Shown in pieces: positions 16,709 through 24,487 of a DNA stretch of 34,805 bases; position 1 is the stretch's first letter; each line of letters starts with the position of its first letter. Both the position numbers and the translations under genes were made by a program. The notes beneath the pieces were generated by a model that did not search any database, was not told where the DNA came from, and saw only the letters and a program-made list of their open reading frames with translations. Origin of the DNA: Eubacterium sp. (GTDB lineage Bacteria > Bacillota > Clostridia > Oscillospirales > Acutalibacteraceae); the NCBI GenBank assembly GCA_017886765.1, contig JAGHJI010000074.1, positions 1 to 34,805 of the forward strand, read 5' to 3'.

Positions 16709-17980
16709 ATGGCAAAGATACCTTTTGTTACAAAGGAAAAGGCGGAGGAAATTGCGAGCGTTTACCCCACGCCGTTTCACCTTTATGACGAAGCAGGCAT
16801 CAGAAAAAACGTTGAAAATCTGAAAAAGGCTTTTTCATGGAATAAGGGATATAAGGAGTATTTTGCCGTCAAGGCAACACCCAATCCGTTTCTTATGAAA
16901 ATTTTTCAGGAGTACGGCTGCGGTTTTGACTGCTCTTCCGCTCCGGAGCTTATGCTCTCCAGAACGATAGGCGCTGTCGGGGACGACATTATGTTTTCGT
17001 CAAACGATACACCTCTTGACGAGTTTAAGTTCTGTAATGATTTGGGCGGTATCATCAATCTGGACGATATTACCCATATCGAGGCGGTGGAAAAAGCATG
17101 CGGCAAACTGCCTGAGAAAATGAGCTGCCGTTTCAATCCCGGCGGCGTATTTAAGATCACAAACGATATTATGGATAATCCCGGTGACGCCAAGTACGGC
17201 ATGACAAAGGCGCAGATATTCAGCGCTTTTGATATCATGAAGAAAAAGGGCGTAAAAGAATTCGGTATTCATTCCTTCCTTTGTTCAAATACGGTTACAA
17301 ACGAGTATTACCCGATGCTGGCAAAGCTTCTGTTTGAACTGGCGGTTGAACTGAAAAATAAGCTGGATGTCAACATTACTTTCATCAATCTGTCAGGCGG
17401 CATCGGTATCCCGTACAGACCTGAACAGGAGCCCAATGATATTTTTGTTATCGGTGAAGGTGTCAGAAAGGCTTATGAGGAAACGCTGACCCCGGCAGGT
17501 ATGGACAATGTGGCGATCTTTACGGAGCTTGGCAGGTATATGACCGGTCCTTACGGCGCTCTTATCACAAAGGCAATCAATGAAAAGCATACCTATAAGG
17601 AATATATTGGTGTGGATGCCTGCGCGGCAAATCTGATGCGTCCCGCTATCTACGGTGCTTATCATCATATTACGGTGCTTGGTAAGGAGAATCTTCCTTG
17701 CGACCATAAGTATGATGTAACCGGTTCCCTTTGCGAAAATTGTGATAAATTTGCTATTGACAGAATGCTTCCTGAAATGGAGATGGGCGACTATCTATTT
17801 ATCCACGATGCCGGAGCGCACGGACATTCTATGGGCTATAACTATAACGGTAAACTCAGAAGCGCTGAAATCCTGCTTAAGCCGGACGGTTCCTTTGAAC
17901 TTATCAGAAGAGCTGAAACGGCTAAGGATTATTTTGCTACTTTTGATTGCTTCGATTTTTATAATGAACTAATCAAATAA
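16709..17980 (+). CDS. lysA: Diaminopimelate decarboxylase
   Basis: LysA makes L-lysine from meso-diaminopimelate. The 423-residue product is a fold-type III pyridoxal-phosphate enzyme: cofactor Lys55 in YFAVKATPNP, the glycine loop NLSGGIGIPYRPE, the cysteine-bearing TGSLCENCDKFA (in place of the more usual CESGD) and the C-terminal GDYLFIHDAGAHGHSMGYNYNG. It begins three bases after ysxC with AGGAGG inside the ysxC end, so it belongs to the same transcript although its role is unrelated. Ornithine decarboxylases share the fold, but the gene's overall motif set and context-free similarity favour LysA. Confidence 0.92.
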   Translation: MAKIPFVTKEKAEEIASVYPTPFHLYDEAGIRKNVENLKKAFSWNKGYKEYFAVKATPNPFLMKIFQEYGCGFDCSSAPELMLSRTIGAVGDDIMFSSNDTPLDEFKFCNDLGGIINLDDITHIEAVEKACGKLPEKMSCRFNPGGVFKITNDIMDNPGDAKYGMTKAQIFSAFDIMKKKGVKEFGIHSFLCSNTVTNEYYPMLAKLLFELAVELKNKLDVNITFINLSGGIGIPYRPEQEPNDIFVIGEGVRKAYEETLTPAGMDNVAIFTELGRYMTGPYGALITKAINEKHTYKEYIGVDACAANLMRPAIYGAYHHITVLGKENLPCDHKYDVTGSLCENCDKFAIDRMLPEMEMGDYLFIHDAGAHGHSMGYNYNGKLRSAEILLKPDGSFELIRRAETAKDYFATFDCFDFYNELIK

Positions 17981-17985
17981 ATATA

Positions 17986-18020
17986 GAAAAATCCCTGATT
18001 GATTTCGGGGATTTTTCTTT
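17986..18020 (+). terminator. Rho-independent terminator of lysA
   Basis: GAAAAATCCC and GGGATTTTTC form a 10-base stem with a 12-base loop; the 3' arm is T-rich and continues into TTT. Confidence 0.82.
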
Positions 18021-18046
18021 ACTTTCACAGTTTAGTGTGTTACAAT
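18018..18046 (+). promoter_or_regulatory. Candidate promoter of the YerC-like gene
   Basis: TTTACT (18018-18023) and TACAAT (18041-18046) lie 17 bases apart just after the lysA terminator and about 35 bases before the start codon. Confidence 0.55.
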
Positions 18047-18080
18047 ATGATTAGTTTCAGCAGAAATACGGAGGGGTAGT

Positions 18081-18389
18081 ATGAGCAGAAAATTACAGGA
18101 TGATAATCTTGATTTTTTATTTAAGGCTGTTTTGGCGCTTGAGAATACGGATGAGTGCTATGATTTCTTTGAAGACCTGTGCACAATTCAAGAGCTTAAG
18201 GCGATCAGTCAGAGGCTTGTTGTAGCCAAAATGCTGTCAGAAAAATGTGTATATACAGATATTGTAAATGCCACCGGCGCGTCTACTGCGACAATCAGCA
18301 GGGTAAACCGTTCGCTTCAGTATGGCTGCGACGGCTATGACAGAATCTTTGAGAGAATAAGAGAGCAGGAAAAGAATGAGCAGTTATGA
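18081..18389 (+). CDS. YerC/YecD family TrpR-like DNA-binding protein
   Basis: The 102-residue product matches the YerC/TrpR-like family: ALENTDECYDFFEDLCTIQELKAISQRL, VAKML, then a helix-turn-helix with YTDIVNATGASTATISRVNR (about residues 55-75) followed by SLQYGCDGY. It is expected to bind DNA, but the ligand and targets are unknown. GGAGGGGTAGT precedes the ATG. Its end overlaps the next methyltransferase gene by 14 bases, so they form an operon. Confidence 0.88.
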   Translation: MSRKLQDDNLDFLFKAVLALENTDECYDFFEDLCTIQELKAISQRLVVAKMLSEKCVYTDIVNATGASTATISRVNRSLQYGCDGYDRIFERIREQEKNEQL

Positions 18390-19101
18390 TATCTTTGCCC
18401 GTTTCTATGATTCCTTAACTGAAAATGCTGATTATAAAGTCAGAAGTGCGTACATTTCTGACTTTTTTTCTGAATACGGAAAGAAAAAAGGCAAAGTGCT
18501 TGATCTGGCATGCGGCACCGGTACAATAAGCAAATTTCTCAGTGATGAGGGCTACGATGTAACCGGCATGGATATTTCTGAGGACATGCTTTCCGTTGCC
18601 GAGAACAAGTGCCGTGGAAGAGTAAAATTTTTTAAGGGTGATATGAAAAACTTTTCTCTGCCGTACAAATTTGATTTTTGTCTTTGTTCCCTTGACAGCG
18701 TCAATCACCTTGAAGATATGAAGCAGGTAAAATCCTGCTTTTCCTGCGTGCGCGACGCACTGAATAAAGACGGTATTTTTGTGTTTGATGTAAACACTTT
18801 ATATAAACATAAGCAAGTTTTGGGCAATCATACATTTGCCTTTGATGAAGAGAACTTTTTTCTCTGCTGGGATAATGAGTACGAAGGCGATGGAAAAGTA
18901 AGAATACTGCTTGATTTTTTCATCTTTAACGGTAAAAATTATGACCGCTTCAGCGAAGAGTTTTATGAAAAAGCTTATGAAGTTGAAGAACTGAAGCAGT
19001 CGCTTTCGGATTTTGAAATTCTGGGAGTGTATGACGAACTTTCAAAAAATCCGCCTAAAACGGAATGTGAAAGAATATATTTTGTGTGTAAAAGGAAATA
19101 G
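18376..19101 (+). CDS. Class I SAM-dependent methyltransferase
   Basis: The 241-residue product has the SAM-binding motif I VLDLACGTGTISKFL (about residues 40-54), an acidic residue after strand 2 (VTGMDISEDMLS), and FDFCLCSLDSVNHL as motif IV. This places it in the methyltransferase 25/11-like group. The acceptor is unknown. It overlaps the YerC-like gene and ends five bases before hslO, suggesting one transcript of the three. Confidence 0.9.
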   Translation: MSSYDIFARFYDSLTENADYKVRSAYISDFFSEYGKKKGKVLDLACGTGTISKFLSDEGYDVTGMDISEDMLSVAENKCRGRVKFFKGDMKNFSLPYKFDFCLCSLDSVNHLEDMKQVKSCFSCVRDALNKDGIFVFDVNTLYKHKQVLGNHTFAFDEENFFLCWDNEYEGDGKVRILLDFFIFNGKNYDRFSEEFYEKAYEVEELKQSLSDFEILGVYDELSKNPPKTECERIYFVCKRK

Positions 19102-19106
19102 TATAT

Positions 19107-19973
19107 ATGGGAAAAATAGTCAGATATATTACGGAGGACGGCAGCGCATTTGTTATTGCCGCTGACACCACGGACGTTGTTGCGAAAGCGGAGCAGATCC
19201 ATAAAACCTCCGCAGTAAATACAGCGGCGCTGGGCAGACTTATGACCGCCGCGTCAATAATGGGGGATATGCTCAAGGGTAAGGAGGATTCCGTAACGCT
19301 CAGGCTTAACGGCGGCGGCCCTGCAGGCTCGCTTATCGCTGTTTCTGACAGCTCAGGCAACGTACGCGGATATGTACAGAATCCGGTTGTGGAGATTCCT
19401 CTTAATGATTCGGGTAAGCTTGACGTAAAGGGAACCGTCGGCACGGACGGATTTCTATACGTTATGAAAGATATCGGTATGAGCGAGCCGTATGTAGGTC
19501 AAACTGAGATCGTCAGCGGTGAAATTGCCGAGGATATTACAAATTACTTTGCCGTATCAGAGCAAACGCCCTCAGTATGCGCGCTTGGTGTACTGGTAAA
19601 TCCAGATCTAACTGTTGCGGCCGCCGGCGGTTTTTTGATTCAGCTTTTACCGGGATGTCCAGAAGAAATTATAGATAAAATAGAATATTCCATTAAGGAC
19701 ATTGAGCCTGTTACGCAGATGCTGAGCAGTGGCATGACGGCTGACGATATAGCCAAGAGAGCGCTGAAAAACATTTCTGTGGATAAATTGGATGAAAATG
19801 ATATTGAATACAGGTGCAGCTGCTCAAGGGAAAGGGTAGAGGCTGCGCTTATTTCAACGGGAAAGGAATCTCTTGAGAAAATGGCTCAGTCTGATGAGGA
19901 CACAACGGTTGAGTGCCATTTCTGTGATAAGGTCTATACCTTTACTCCTGACGACATAAAAAAACTGCTTTGA
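19107..19973 (+). CDS. hslO: Hsp33 redox-regulated chaperonin
   Basis: Hsp33 is a cytoplasmic holdase that is switched on when its zinc cysteines are oxidised. The 288-residue product shows the four ligands C237-x-C239 (RCSCSRERV) and C270-x-x-C273 (CHFCDKVY). The N-terminal domain has GRLMTAASIMGDMLKG, LRLNGGGPAGSL and VRGYVQNP. Length and order are normal. It follows the methyltransferase closely with a weak GGAAATAG site. No clear terminator is seen before the tRNA promoter. Confidence 0.96.
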   Translation: MGKIVRYITEDGSAFVIAADTTDVVAKAEQIHKTSAVNTAALGRLMTAASIMGDMLKGKEDSVTLRLNGGGPAGSLIAVSDSSGNVRGYVQNPVVEIPLNDSGKLDVKGTVGTDGFLYVMKDIGMSEPYVGQTEIVSGEIAEDITNYFAVSEQTPSVCALGVLVNPDLTVAAAGGFLIQLLPGCPEEIIDKIEYSIKDIEPVTQMLSSGMTADDIAKRALKNISVDKLDENDIEYRCSCSRERVEAALISTGKESLEKMAQSDEDTTVECHFCDKVYTFTPDDIKKLL

Positions 19974-20001
19974 TTTTGTGTCAAAAAGTTAAAAAAAGGT
20001 A

Positions 20002-20030
20002 TTGACTTTTTATTGGAGTTATTGTATTAT
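20002..20030 (+). promoter_or_regulatory. Promoter of the tRNA cluster
   Basis: TTGACT (20002-20007) and TATTAT (20025-20030) are 17 bases apart, about 32 bases before the first tRNA. Confidence 0.78.
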
Positions 20031-20061
20031 ATAACACGTCGCAAGACGCGGTATGGTACGT

Positions 20062-20137
20062 GGGAGCATAGCTCAGCTGGGAGAGCATCTGCCTTACAAG
20101 CAGAGGGTCACAGGTTCGAGCCCTGTTGTTCCCACCA
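20062..20137 (+). tRNA. tRNA-Val (anticodon UAC)
   Basis: The cloverleaf is complete: acceptor GGGAGCA pairs with TGTTCCC, D arm GCTC/GAGC, anticodon loop CTTACAA and T arm CAGGTTCGAGCCCTG. The CCA end is encoded. 76 bases. Confidence 0.96.
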
Positions 20138-20142
20138 CAAAT

Positions 20143-20216
20143 GGCCCGGTAGTTCAGCTGGTTAGAACGCCAGCCTGTCACGCTGGAGGTCGACGGTTCG
20201 AGCCCGTTCCGGGTCG
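20143..20216 (+). tRNA. tRNA-Asp (anticodon GUC)
   Basis: Acceptor GGCCCGG pairs with CCGGGTC; the anticodon loop is CTGTCAC and the T arm ACGGTTCGAGCCCGT. The gene is followed by CCT, so the CCA end is not encoded, unlike the other four tRNAs here. Confidence 0.95.
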
Positions 20217-20224
20217 CCTTTTGT

Positions 20225-20300
<76 letters not shown>

Positions 20301-20305
20301 TATTT

Positions 20306-20381
20306 GCGGATGTAGCTCACCCGGTAGAGCGCAACCTTGCCAAGGTTGAGGTAGCGAGTTCGAGCCTCGTCATCCGCTCCA
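20306..20381 (+). tRNA. tRNA-Gly (anticodon GCC)
   Basis: Acceptor GCGGATG pairs with CATCCGC; the anticodon loop is TTGCCAA between AACC and GGTT. The T arm is GCGAGTTCGAGCCTCGT. CCA is encoded. 76 bases. Confidence 0.95.
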
Positions 20382-20388
20382 AAACTAT

Positions 20389-20414
20389 AAAGGCTTCATC
20401 TGAAGCCTTTTGTT
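20389..20414 (+). terminator. Terminator-like hairpin inside the tRNA cluster
   Basis: AAAGGCTTC and GAAGCCTTT form a 9-base stem with a 4-base loop followed by TTTTGTT. It lies between tRNA-Gly and tRNA-Cys, five bases before the latter, and no promoter is visible in between. Confidence 0.75.
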
Positions 20415-20418
20415 ATAC

Positions 20419-20493
20419 GGCACCATAGCCAAGTGGTAAGGCAGAGCTCTGCAAAAGCTTTACGCCCCAGTTCAAATCTGGGTGGTGCCTCCA
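20419..20493 (+). tRNA. tRNA-Cys (anticodon GCA)
   Basis: Acceptor GGCACCA pairs with TGGTGCC; the anticodon loop is CTGCAAA between GAGCT and AGCTT. The T arm is CCCCAGTTCAAATCTGGG. CCA is encoded. 75 bases. Confidence 0.95.
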
Positions 20494-20496
20494 ATT

Positions 20497-20524
20497 AAGG
20501 ACCTGTTTTGCAGGTCCTTTTTCT
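20497..20524 (+). terminator. Terminator of the tRNA cluster
   Basis: AAGGACCTG and CAGGTCCTT form a 9-base stem around a 5-base loop with a T tract (TTTTCTT), four bases after tRNA-Cys. Confidence 0.88.
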
Positions 20525-20576
20525 TATGCAATAAACATATTTTAATTATTATAATATGTAAATTATTTGTAATATA

Positions 20577-20605
20577 TTGACTATTGAAAAAAGACGTATG
20601 ATAAG
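20577..20605 (+). promoter_or_regulatory. Weak candidate promoter of the arabinose operon
   Basis: TTGACT (20577-20582) is followed after 17 bases by GATAAG. The surrounding 120 bases (20525-20647) are very AT-rich with several short palindromic runs. I cannot identify an AraR or catabolite-control site with confidence. Confidence 0.35.
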
Positions 20606-20647
20606 TTAAAATATTTAATAGATAAATATATATTATGAGGTTATTTT

Positions 20648-22225
20648 ATGTCAGATTTTTCTGTCAGCGGTAATGCGTCGCTGGGTATAGAATTCGGCTC
20701 CACCAGAATAAAAGCCGTCTTAATTGACGAAAATTTCAATCCTATTGCAACCGGCAGTCACGACTGGGAAAATAAACTTGAAAACGGTATATGGACCTAT
20801 AGCCTTGACGATGTATGGTCCGGTCTGCAGGACGCTTATTCAAAGCTGAATGAGAATGTTTATTCAAAATTCGGAGTAAAAATCACCCGCCTTTCATCCA
20901 TCGGATTTTCCGCCATGATGCACGGATATCTGGCCTTTGACAGCGGCGGTAAACAACTGGCGGAATTCCGTACATGGAGAAATACGATGACCTCAGAAGC
21001 GGCTGAAAAGCTTACTGAGCTTTTCGGTTTTAACATTCCGCAGCGCTGGAGTATCGCGCATCTTTATCAGGCGATACTGAATCATGAAGAACACGTTAAG
21101 GATATTTCTTTTTTAACCACCCTTGCTGGCTATGTGCACTGGCAGCTGACCGGTAATAAGGTGCTTGGAATCGGGGAAGCTTCCGGTATGTTTCCCATTG
21201 ACAGTGACGTTAAGGATTATGATGCCGGTATGCTGGAAAAGTTTTCCAATCAGCCGGAGGTCTCCGGTTTTGACTGGAATATCCGGGATATTCTCCCTAA
21301 GGTGCTTGTTGCCGGAGAGAGCGCAGGAACGCTGACACCTCAGGGAGCACTGCTTATTGACCCCACAGGCACGCTGGAAGCCGGTGCGCTGCTCTGTCCG
21401 CCGGAGGGTGACGCAGGCACAGGCATGACTGCCACCAACAGCGTCAGGGTGAATACAGGTAATGTTTCAGCCGGTACTTCGATTTTCTCCATGGTAGTGC
21501 TGGAAAAGAAGCTTTCAAATGTTTATGAGGAAATCGATATGGTTACTACACCCACGGGCAAGCCTGTGGCAATGGTGCACTGTAACAACTGCTGTACGGA
21601 CCTGGATTACTGGGTGAGTCTTTTTATTGAATTTTCAAAACTTTCCGGCTCACAGCTTACCAAGCCGCAGATATATGATATGCTTTATAACTGCGCCCTG
21701 GATGGTGACAGTGACTGCGGCGGAACGGTATCTTTCAATTATTTTTCCGGCGAGCCGGTGACGAAGCTCAACAGCGGCAGACCGCTTCTGACCAGGACGG
21801 AAAACGCTGTGTTCAATCTTGCGAATTTTATGCGTTGCCAGGTATATTCAACAATGGCTGCGCTTAAAATGGGAATGGAAATTCTTGACAGCGAGAATGT
21901 AAAAATCAGTAAGCTGACAGGGCACGGAGGACTTTTTAAAACCGAAATCGTCGGTCAGAAACTTATGGCCGGCGCGATGAATACACCTGTGGCTGTAATG
22001 GAAACTGCCGGAGAGGGCGGCGCCTGGGGTATTGCGATCCTTGCCAAATACGCCGCGGACAACACTTCGGAGACTTTAGAGGATTATCTTGACAATAAAG
22101 TGTTCTCACAATATAAAAGTTTTGTAATCGCTCCTGAAGAGCGTGATGTGCAGGGATTTTCAGATTATATGAAGTTATACAAAAAAGCGCTGGCTGTTGA
22201 GAAGTCAGCGGTTGAAAATATATAA
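20648..22225 (+). CDS. FGGY-family carbohydrate kinase, probable L-ribulokinase (AraB role)
   Basis: The 525-residue product has the FGGY kinase ATP-phosphate loop near the start ([16 protein letters not shown]), the substrate-side [12 protein letters not shown] and a C-terminal nucleotide site ([23 protein letters not shown] followed by [14 protein letters not shown]). The family covers xylulokinase, ribulokinase and others. Because araA and araD follow on the same strand, the likely reaction is ATP-dependent phosphorylation of L-ribulose. It is closer in style to the clostridial xylulokinase-like group than to E. coli AraB, so the substrate rests on context. GAGGTT precedes the ATG. Confidence 0.88.
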   Translation: MSDFSVSGNASLGIEFGSTRIKAVLIDENFNPIATGSHDWENKLENGIWTYSLDDVWSGLQDAYSKLNENVYSKFGVKITRLSSIGFSAMMHGYLAFDSGGKQLAEFRTWRNTMTSEAAEKLTELFGFNIPQRWSIAHLYQAILNHEEHVKDISFLTTLAGYVHWQLTGNKVLGIGEASGMFPIDSDVKDYDAGMLEKFSNQPEVSGFDWNIRDILPKVLVAGESAGTLTPQGALLIDPTGTLEAGALLCPPEGDAGTGMTATNSVRVNTGNVSAGTSIFSMVVLEKKLSNVYEEIDMVTTPTGKPVAMVHCNNCCTDLDYWVSLFIEFSKLSGSQLTKPQIYDMLYNCALDGDSDCGGTVSFNYFSGEPVTKLNSGRPLLTRTENAVFNLANFMRCQVYSTMAALKMGMEILDSENVKISKLTGHGGLFKTEIVGQKLMAGAMNTPVAVMETAGEGGAWGIAILAKYAADNTSETLEDYLDNKVFSQYKSFVIAPEERDVQGFSDYMKLYKKALAVEKSAVENI

Positions 22226-22229
22226 CAGA

Positions 22230-22253
22230 TTCGGTACGACAGGTTATACCGAA
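22230..22253 (+). repeat. Hairpin between kinase gene and araA
   Basis: TTCGGTA and TACCGAA pair across a 10-base loop, ending just before the AGAAGG ribosome binding site of araA. There is no T tract, so it may tune mRNA stability or relative expression rather than stop transcription. Confidence 0.45.
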
Positions 22254-22269
22254 CAGAAGGAAAATGGTG

Positions 22270-23751
22270 ATGGTTATGGCAATTAAGGATTACGAATTTT
22301 GGTTTATAGTCGGCACGCAGCATTTGTACGGCGAAGAGATTTTTGCCGATATTAACGCTCACGCCAAGGATATGTGTGAAGAGTGGACGCAAAAACTGCC
22401 GTGTAAGGTCGTGGCAAAACCCTGCGTAAAGACTTCTGCGGAGATTTTGGATATCATGCGTAAGGCGAATACGGATCCTGCCTGCGCCGGTGTTATCACC
22501 TGGATGCATACCTTTTCACCTTCTAAGATGTGGATTACGGGGCTGAACGAGCTTTCAAAACCGTATCTTCATGTGAATACCCAGTACAACAGAGATATTC
22601 CCTGGAAGGATATTGATATGGATTTCATGAATCTGAATCAGTCTGCCCACGGAGACAGGGAACACGGATACATTCACGCACGTATGAGAAAAAAGGTCAA
22701 GGTTGCCGCCGGTTACTGGAAAGACGAGGATTTCCAGAACAAGATTGCCGTTTGGATGCGAGCAGCTGTTGGTGCCGCTGAGTCAAGAAAGCTCAGAGTC
22801 CTCAGGATTTCAGACAATATGCGTAATGTTGCCGTTACCGACGGTGATAAAATTGAGGCGCAGATCAAGCTGGGCTGGCAGGTAGACCATTACGGCGTGG
22901 GAGATATTATCAGACTTGTTGATGCGGTAACCGAAGATGAGATTGACGCCCAGATGGCTGAATATGAAAAGTATTACGATATGGACACCGATAATATCGA
23001 ATCCGTACGCTATCAGGCGAGAGAAGAGGTTGCAATCAAAAAATTCCTGGTTGAAAACGGCTTCGGCGCGTTTCATACAAATTTCGAAGATTTACAGCAG
23101 TTAAAGCAATTGCCGGGGCTTGCGGCGCAGGACCTTATGCGTCAGGGCTATGGCTTCGGCGCCGAGGGTGACTGGAAAGTCGCTGCCATGACACGCATAA
23201 TGAAACTTATGGCGGATGGCATGACCGACGGCGGCACCGCCTTTATGGAGGATTATACTTACCATTTTGAGCCGGGTAATGAAATGCTTCTCGGTTCTCA
23301 CATGCTGGAGGTTTGTCCCACTGTAGCGAAGGACAGACCAAAAATTCAGGTCCATCCGCTGGGTATCGGCGACAGGGAAGACCCTGCAAGACTGGTATTT
23401 AAAGCGCAGACCGGTAACGCGATTGTGGTTACACTCGTTGATATGGGCGACAGACTGAGAATGATCGTAAATGATGTGGAATGTAAGGAGCAGGTAAATG
23501 AAATGCCCAATCTTCCGGTTGCAGGTGTGCTTTGGAAGCCCCTTCCTTGCTTACAGACTTCCGCAGAAGCCTGGATCTATGCCGGCGGGGCACATCATTC
23601 CGTGCTTTCCTATTCGCTCACAGCCGAACATATGAGAGATTTCGCTGAAATTATGGGTATAGAGTTTATTCATATCAACAAAGATACTGAAATCAATTCC
23701 TTTAAAAAAGAATTGTTTTACAACGACGTTGCCTATAAGCTCGGCGTATAG
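22270..23751 (+). CDS. araA: L-arabinose isomerase
   Basis: AraA turns L-arabinose into L-ribulose and needs a divalent metal. The product (493 residues from 22270) has [17 protein letters not shown] at the start, [12 protein letters not shown], the metal-site regions [12 protein letters not shown] and [25 protein letters not shown], and the C-terminal [10 protein letters not shown] with the last ligand His. ATG codons at 22264, 22270 and 22276 are all in frame; AGAAGG at 22255-22260 gives the best spacing for 22270. Middle gene of the arabinose operon. Confidence 0.97.
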   Translation: MVMAIKDYEFWFIVGTQHLYGEEIFADINAHAKDMCEEWTQKLPCKVVAKPCVKTSAEILDIMRKANTDPACAGVITWMHTFSPSKMWITGLNELSKPYLHVNTQYNRDIPWKDIDMDFMNLNQSAHGDREHGYIHARMRKKVKVAAGYWKDEDFQNKIAVWMRAAVGAAESRKLRVLRISDNMRNVAVTDGDKIEAQIKLGWQVDHYGVGDIIRLVDAVTEDEIDAQMAEYEKYYDMDTDNIESVRYQAREEVAIKKFLVENGFGAFHTNFEDLQQLKQLPGLAAQDLMRQGYGFGAEGDWKVAAMTRIMKLMADGMTDGGTAFMEDYTYHFEPGNEMLLGSHMLEVCPTVAKDRPKIQVHPLGIGDREDPARLVFKAQTGNAIVVTLVDMGDRLRMIVNDVECKEQVNEMPNLPVAGVLWKPLPCLQTSAEAWIYAGGAHHSVLSYSLTAEHMRDFAEIMGIEFIHINKDTEINSFKKELFYNDVAYKLGV

Positions 23752-23762
23752 GGAGAACTGCA

Positions 23763-24470
23763 ATGCTTGAGGATTTAAAAGAAAAAGTTTTTGAAGCGAA
23801 TTTACAGCTTGTAAAATACGGGCTGGTTGTACTTACTTGGGGTAATGTTTCTGCCATTGACAGGACAGAAAATTTAGTTGTCATAAAACCCTCCGGTGTG
23901 CCATATGATACTATGAAAGCCGCGGATATGGTTGTTATGGATCTGAACGGCAATAAAATAGAAGGGGATTTGAATCCGTCTTCGGACACGCCGACACATC
24001 TGGAACTTTACAGGAACTTTGAAAATATAGGCGGTATTGTACATACTCATTCTTCCTGGGCATGTGCCTGGGCGCAGGCGGGGGGCGATATACCGGCATA
24101 CGGTACTACGCACGCTGATTTTGCGAATTGTGCCGTTCCTTGTGCCAGGGGACTTACCGAGGAGGAGGTAAACGGCGAGTATGAGCTGAATACGGGTAAG
24201 GTCATTGTTGAAGAATTTGAACGCAGAAAAATAAAAGCTGACGAATGCCCTGCTGTTTTGATTCACAGACACGGTCCGTTTACCTGGGGCAAAGATCCGT
24301 TTAAAGCGGTTGAAAATGCGCTTATTCTGGAAGAGGTTGCAAAAATGGCTAGCCGAACACAGAGAATTGCGCAGTTTGATAATCATTCAAATATAGGTAT
24401 TGAGCAGTACCTGCTTGATAAGCATTATAACAGGAAACACGGTGAAAATGCTTATTACGGACAAAAATAA
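23763..24470 (+). CDS. araD: L-ribulose-5-phosphate 4-epimerase
   Basis: AraD converts L-ribulose 5-phosphate to D-xylulose 5-phosphate, which enters the pentose phosphate pathway. The 235-residue product (E. coli AraD has 231) has the class II aldolase-like motifs [16 protein letters not shown], the zinc ligands in [22 protein letters not shown] and HRHGPFTWG. It starts 11 bases after araA with GGGAGAAC upstream. Fuculose aldolase has the same fold, but the araA neighbour and the length decide. Confidence 0.96.
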   Translation: MLEDLKEKVFEANLQLVKYGLVVLTWGNVSAIDRTENLVVIKPSGVPYDTMKAADMVVMDLNGNKIEGDLNPSSDTPTHLELYRNFENIGGIVHTHSSWACAWAQAGGDIPAYGTTHADFANCAVPCARGLTEEEVNGEYELNTGKVIVEEFERRKIKADECPAVLIHRHGPFTWGKDPFKAVENALILEEVAKMASRTQRIAQFDNHSNIGIEQYLLDKHYNRKHGENAYYGQK

Positions 24471-24487
24471 TTTTGGGAGTGAAAAAT

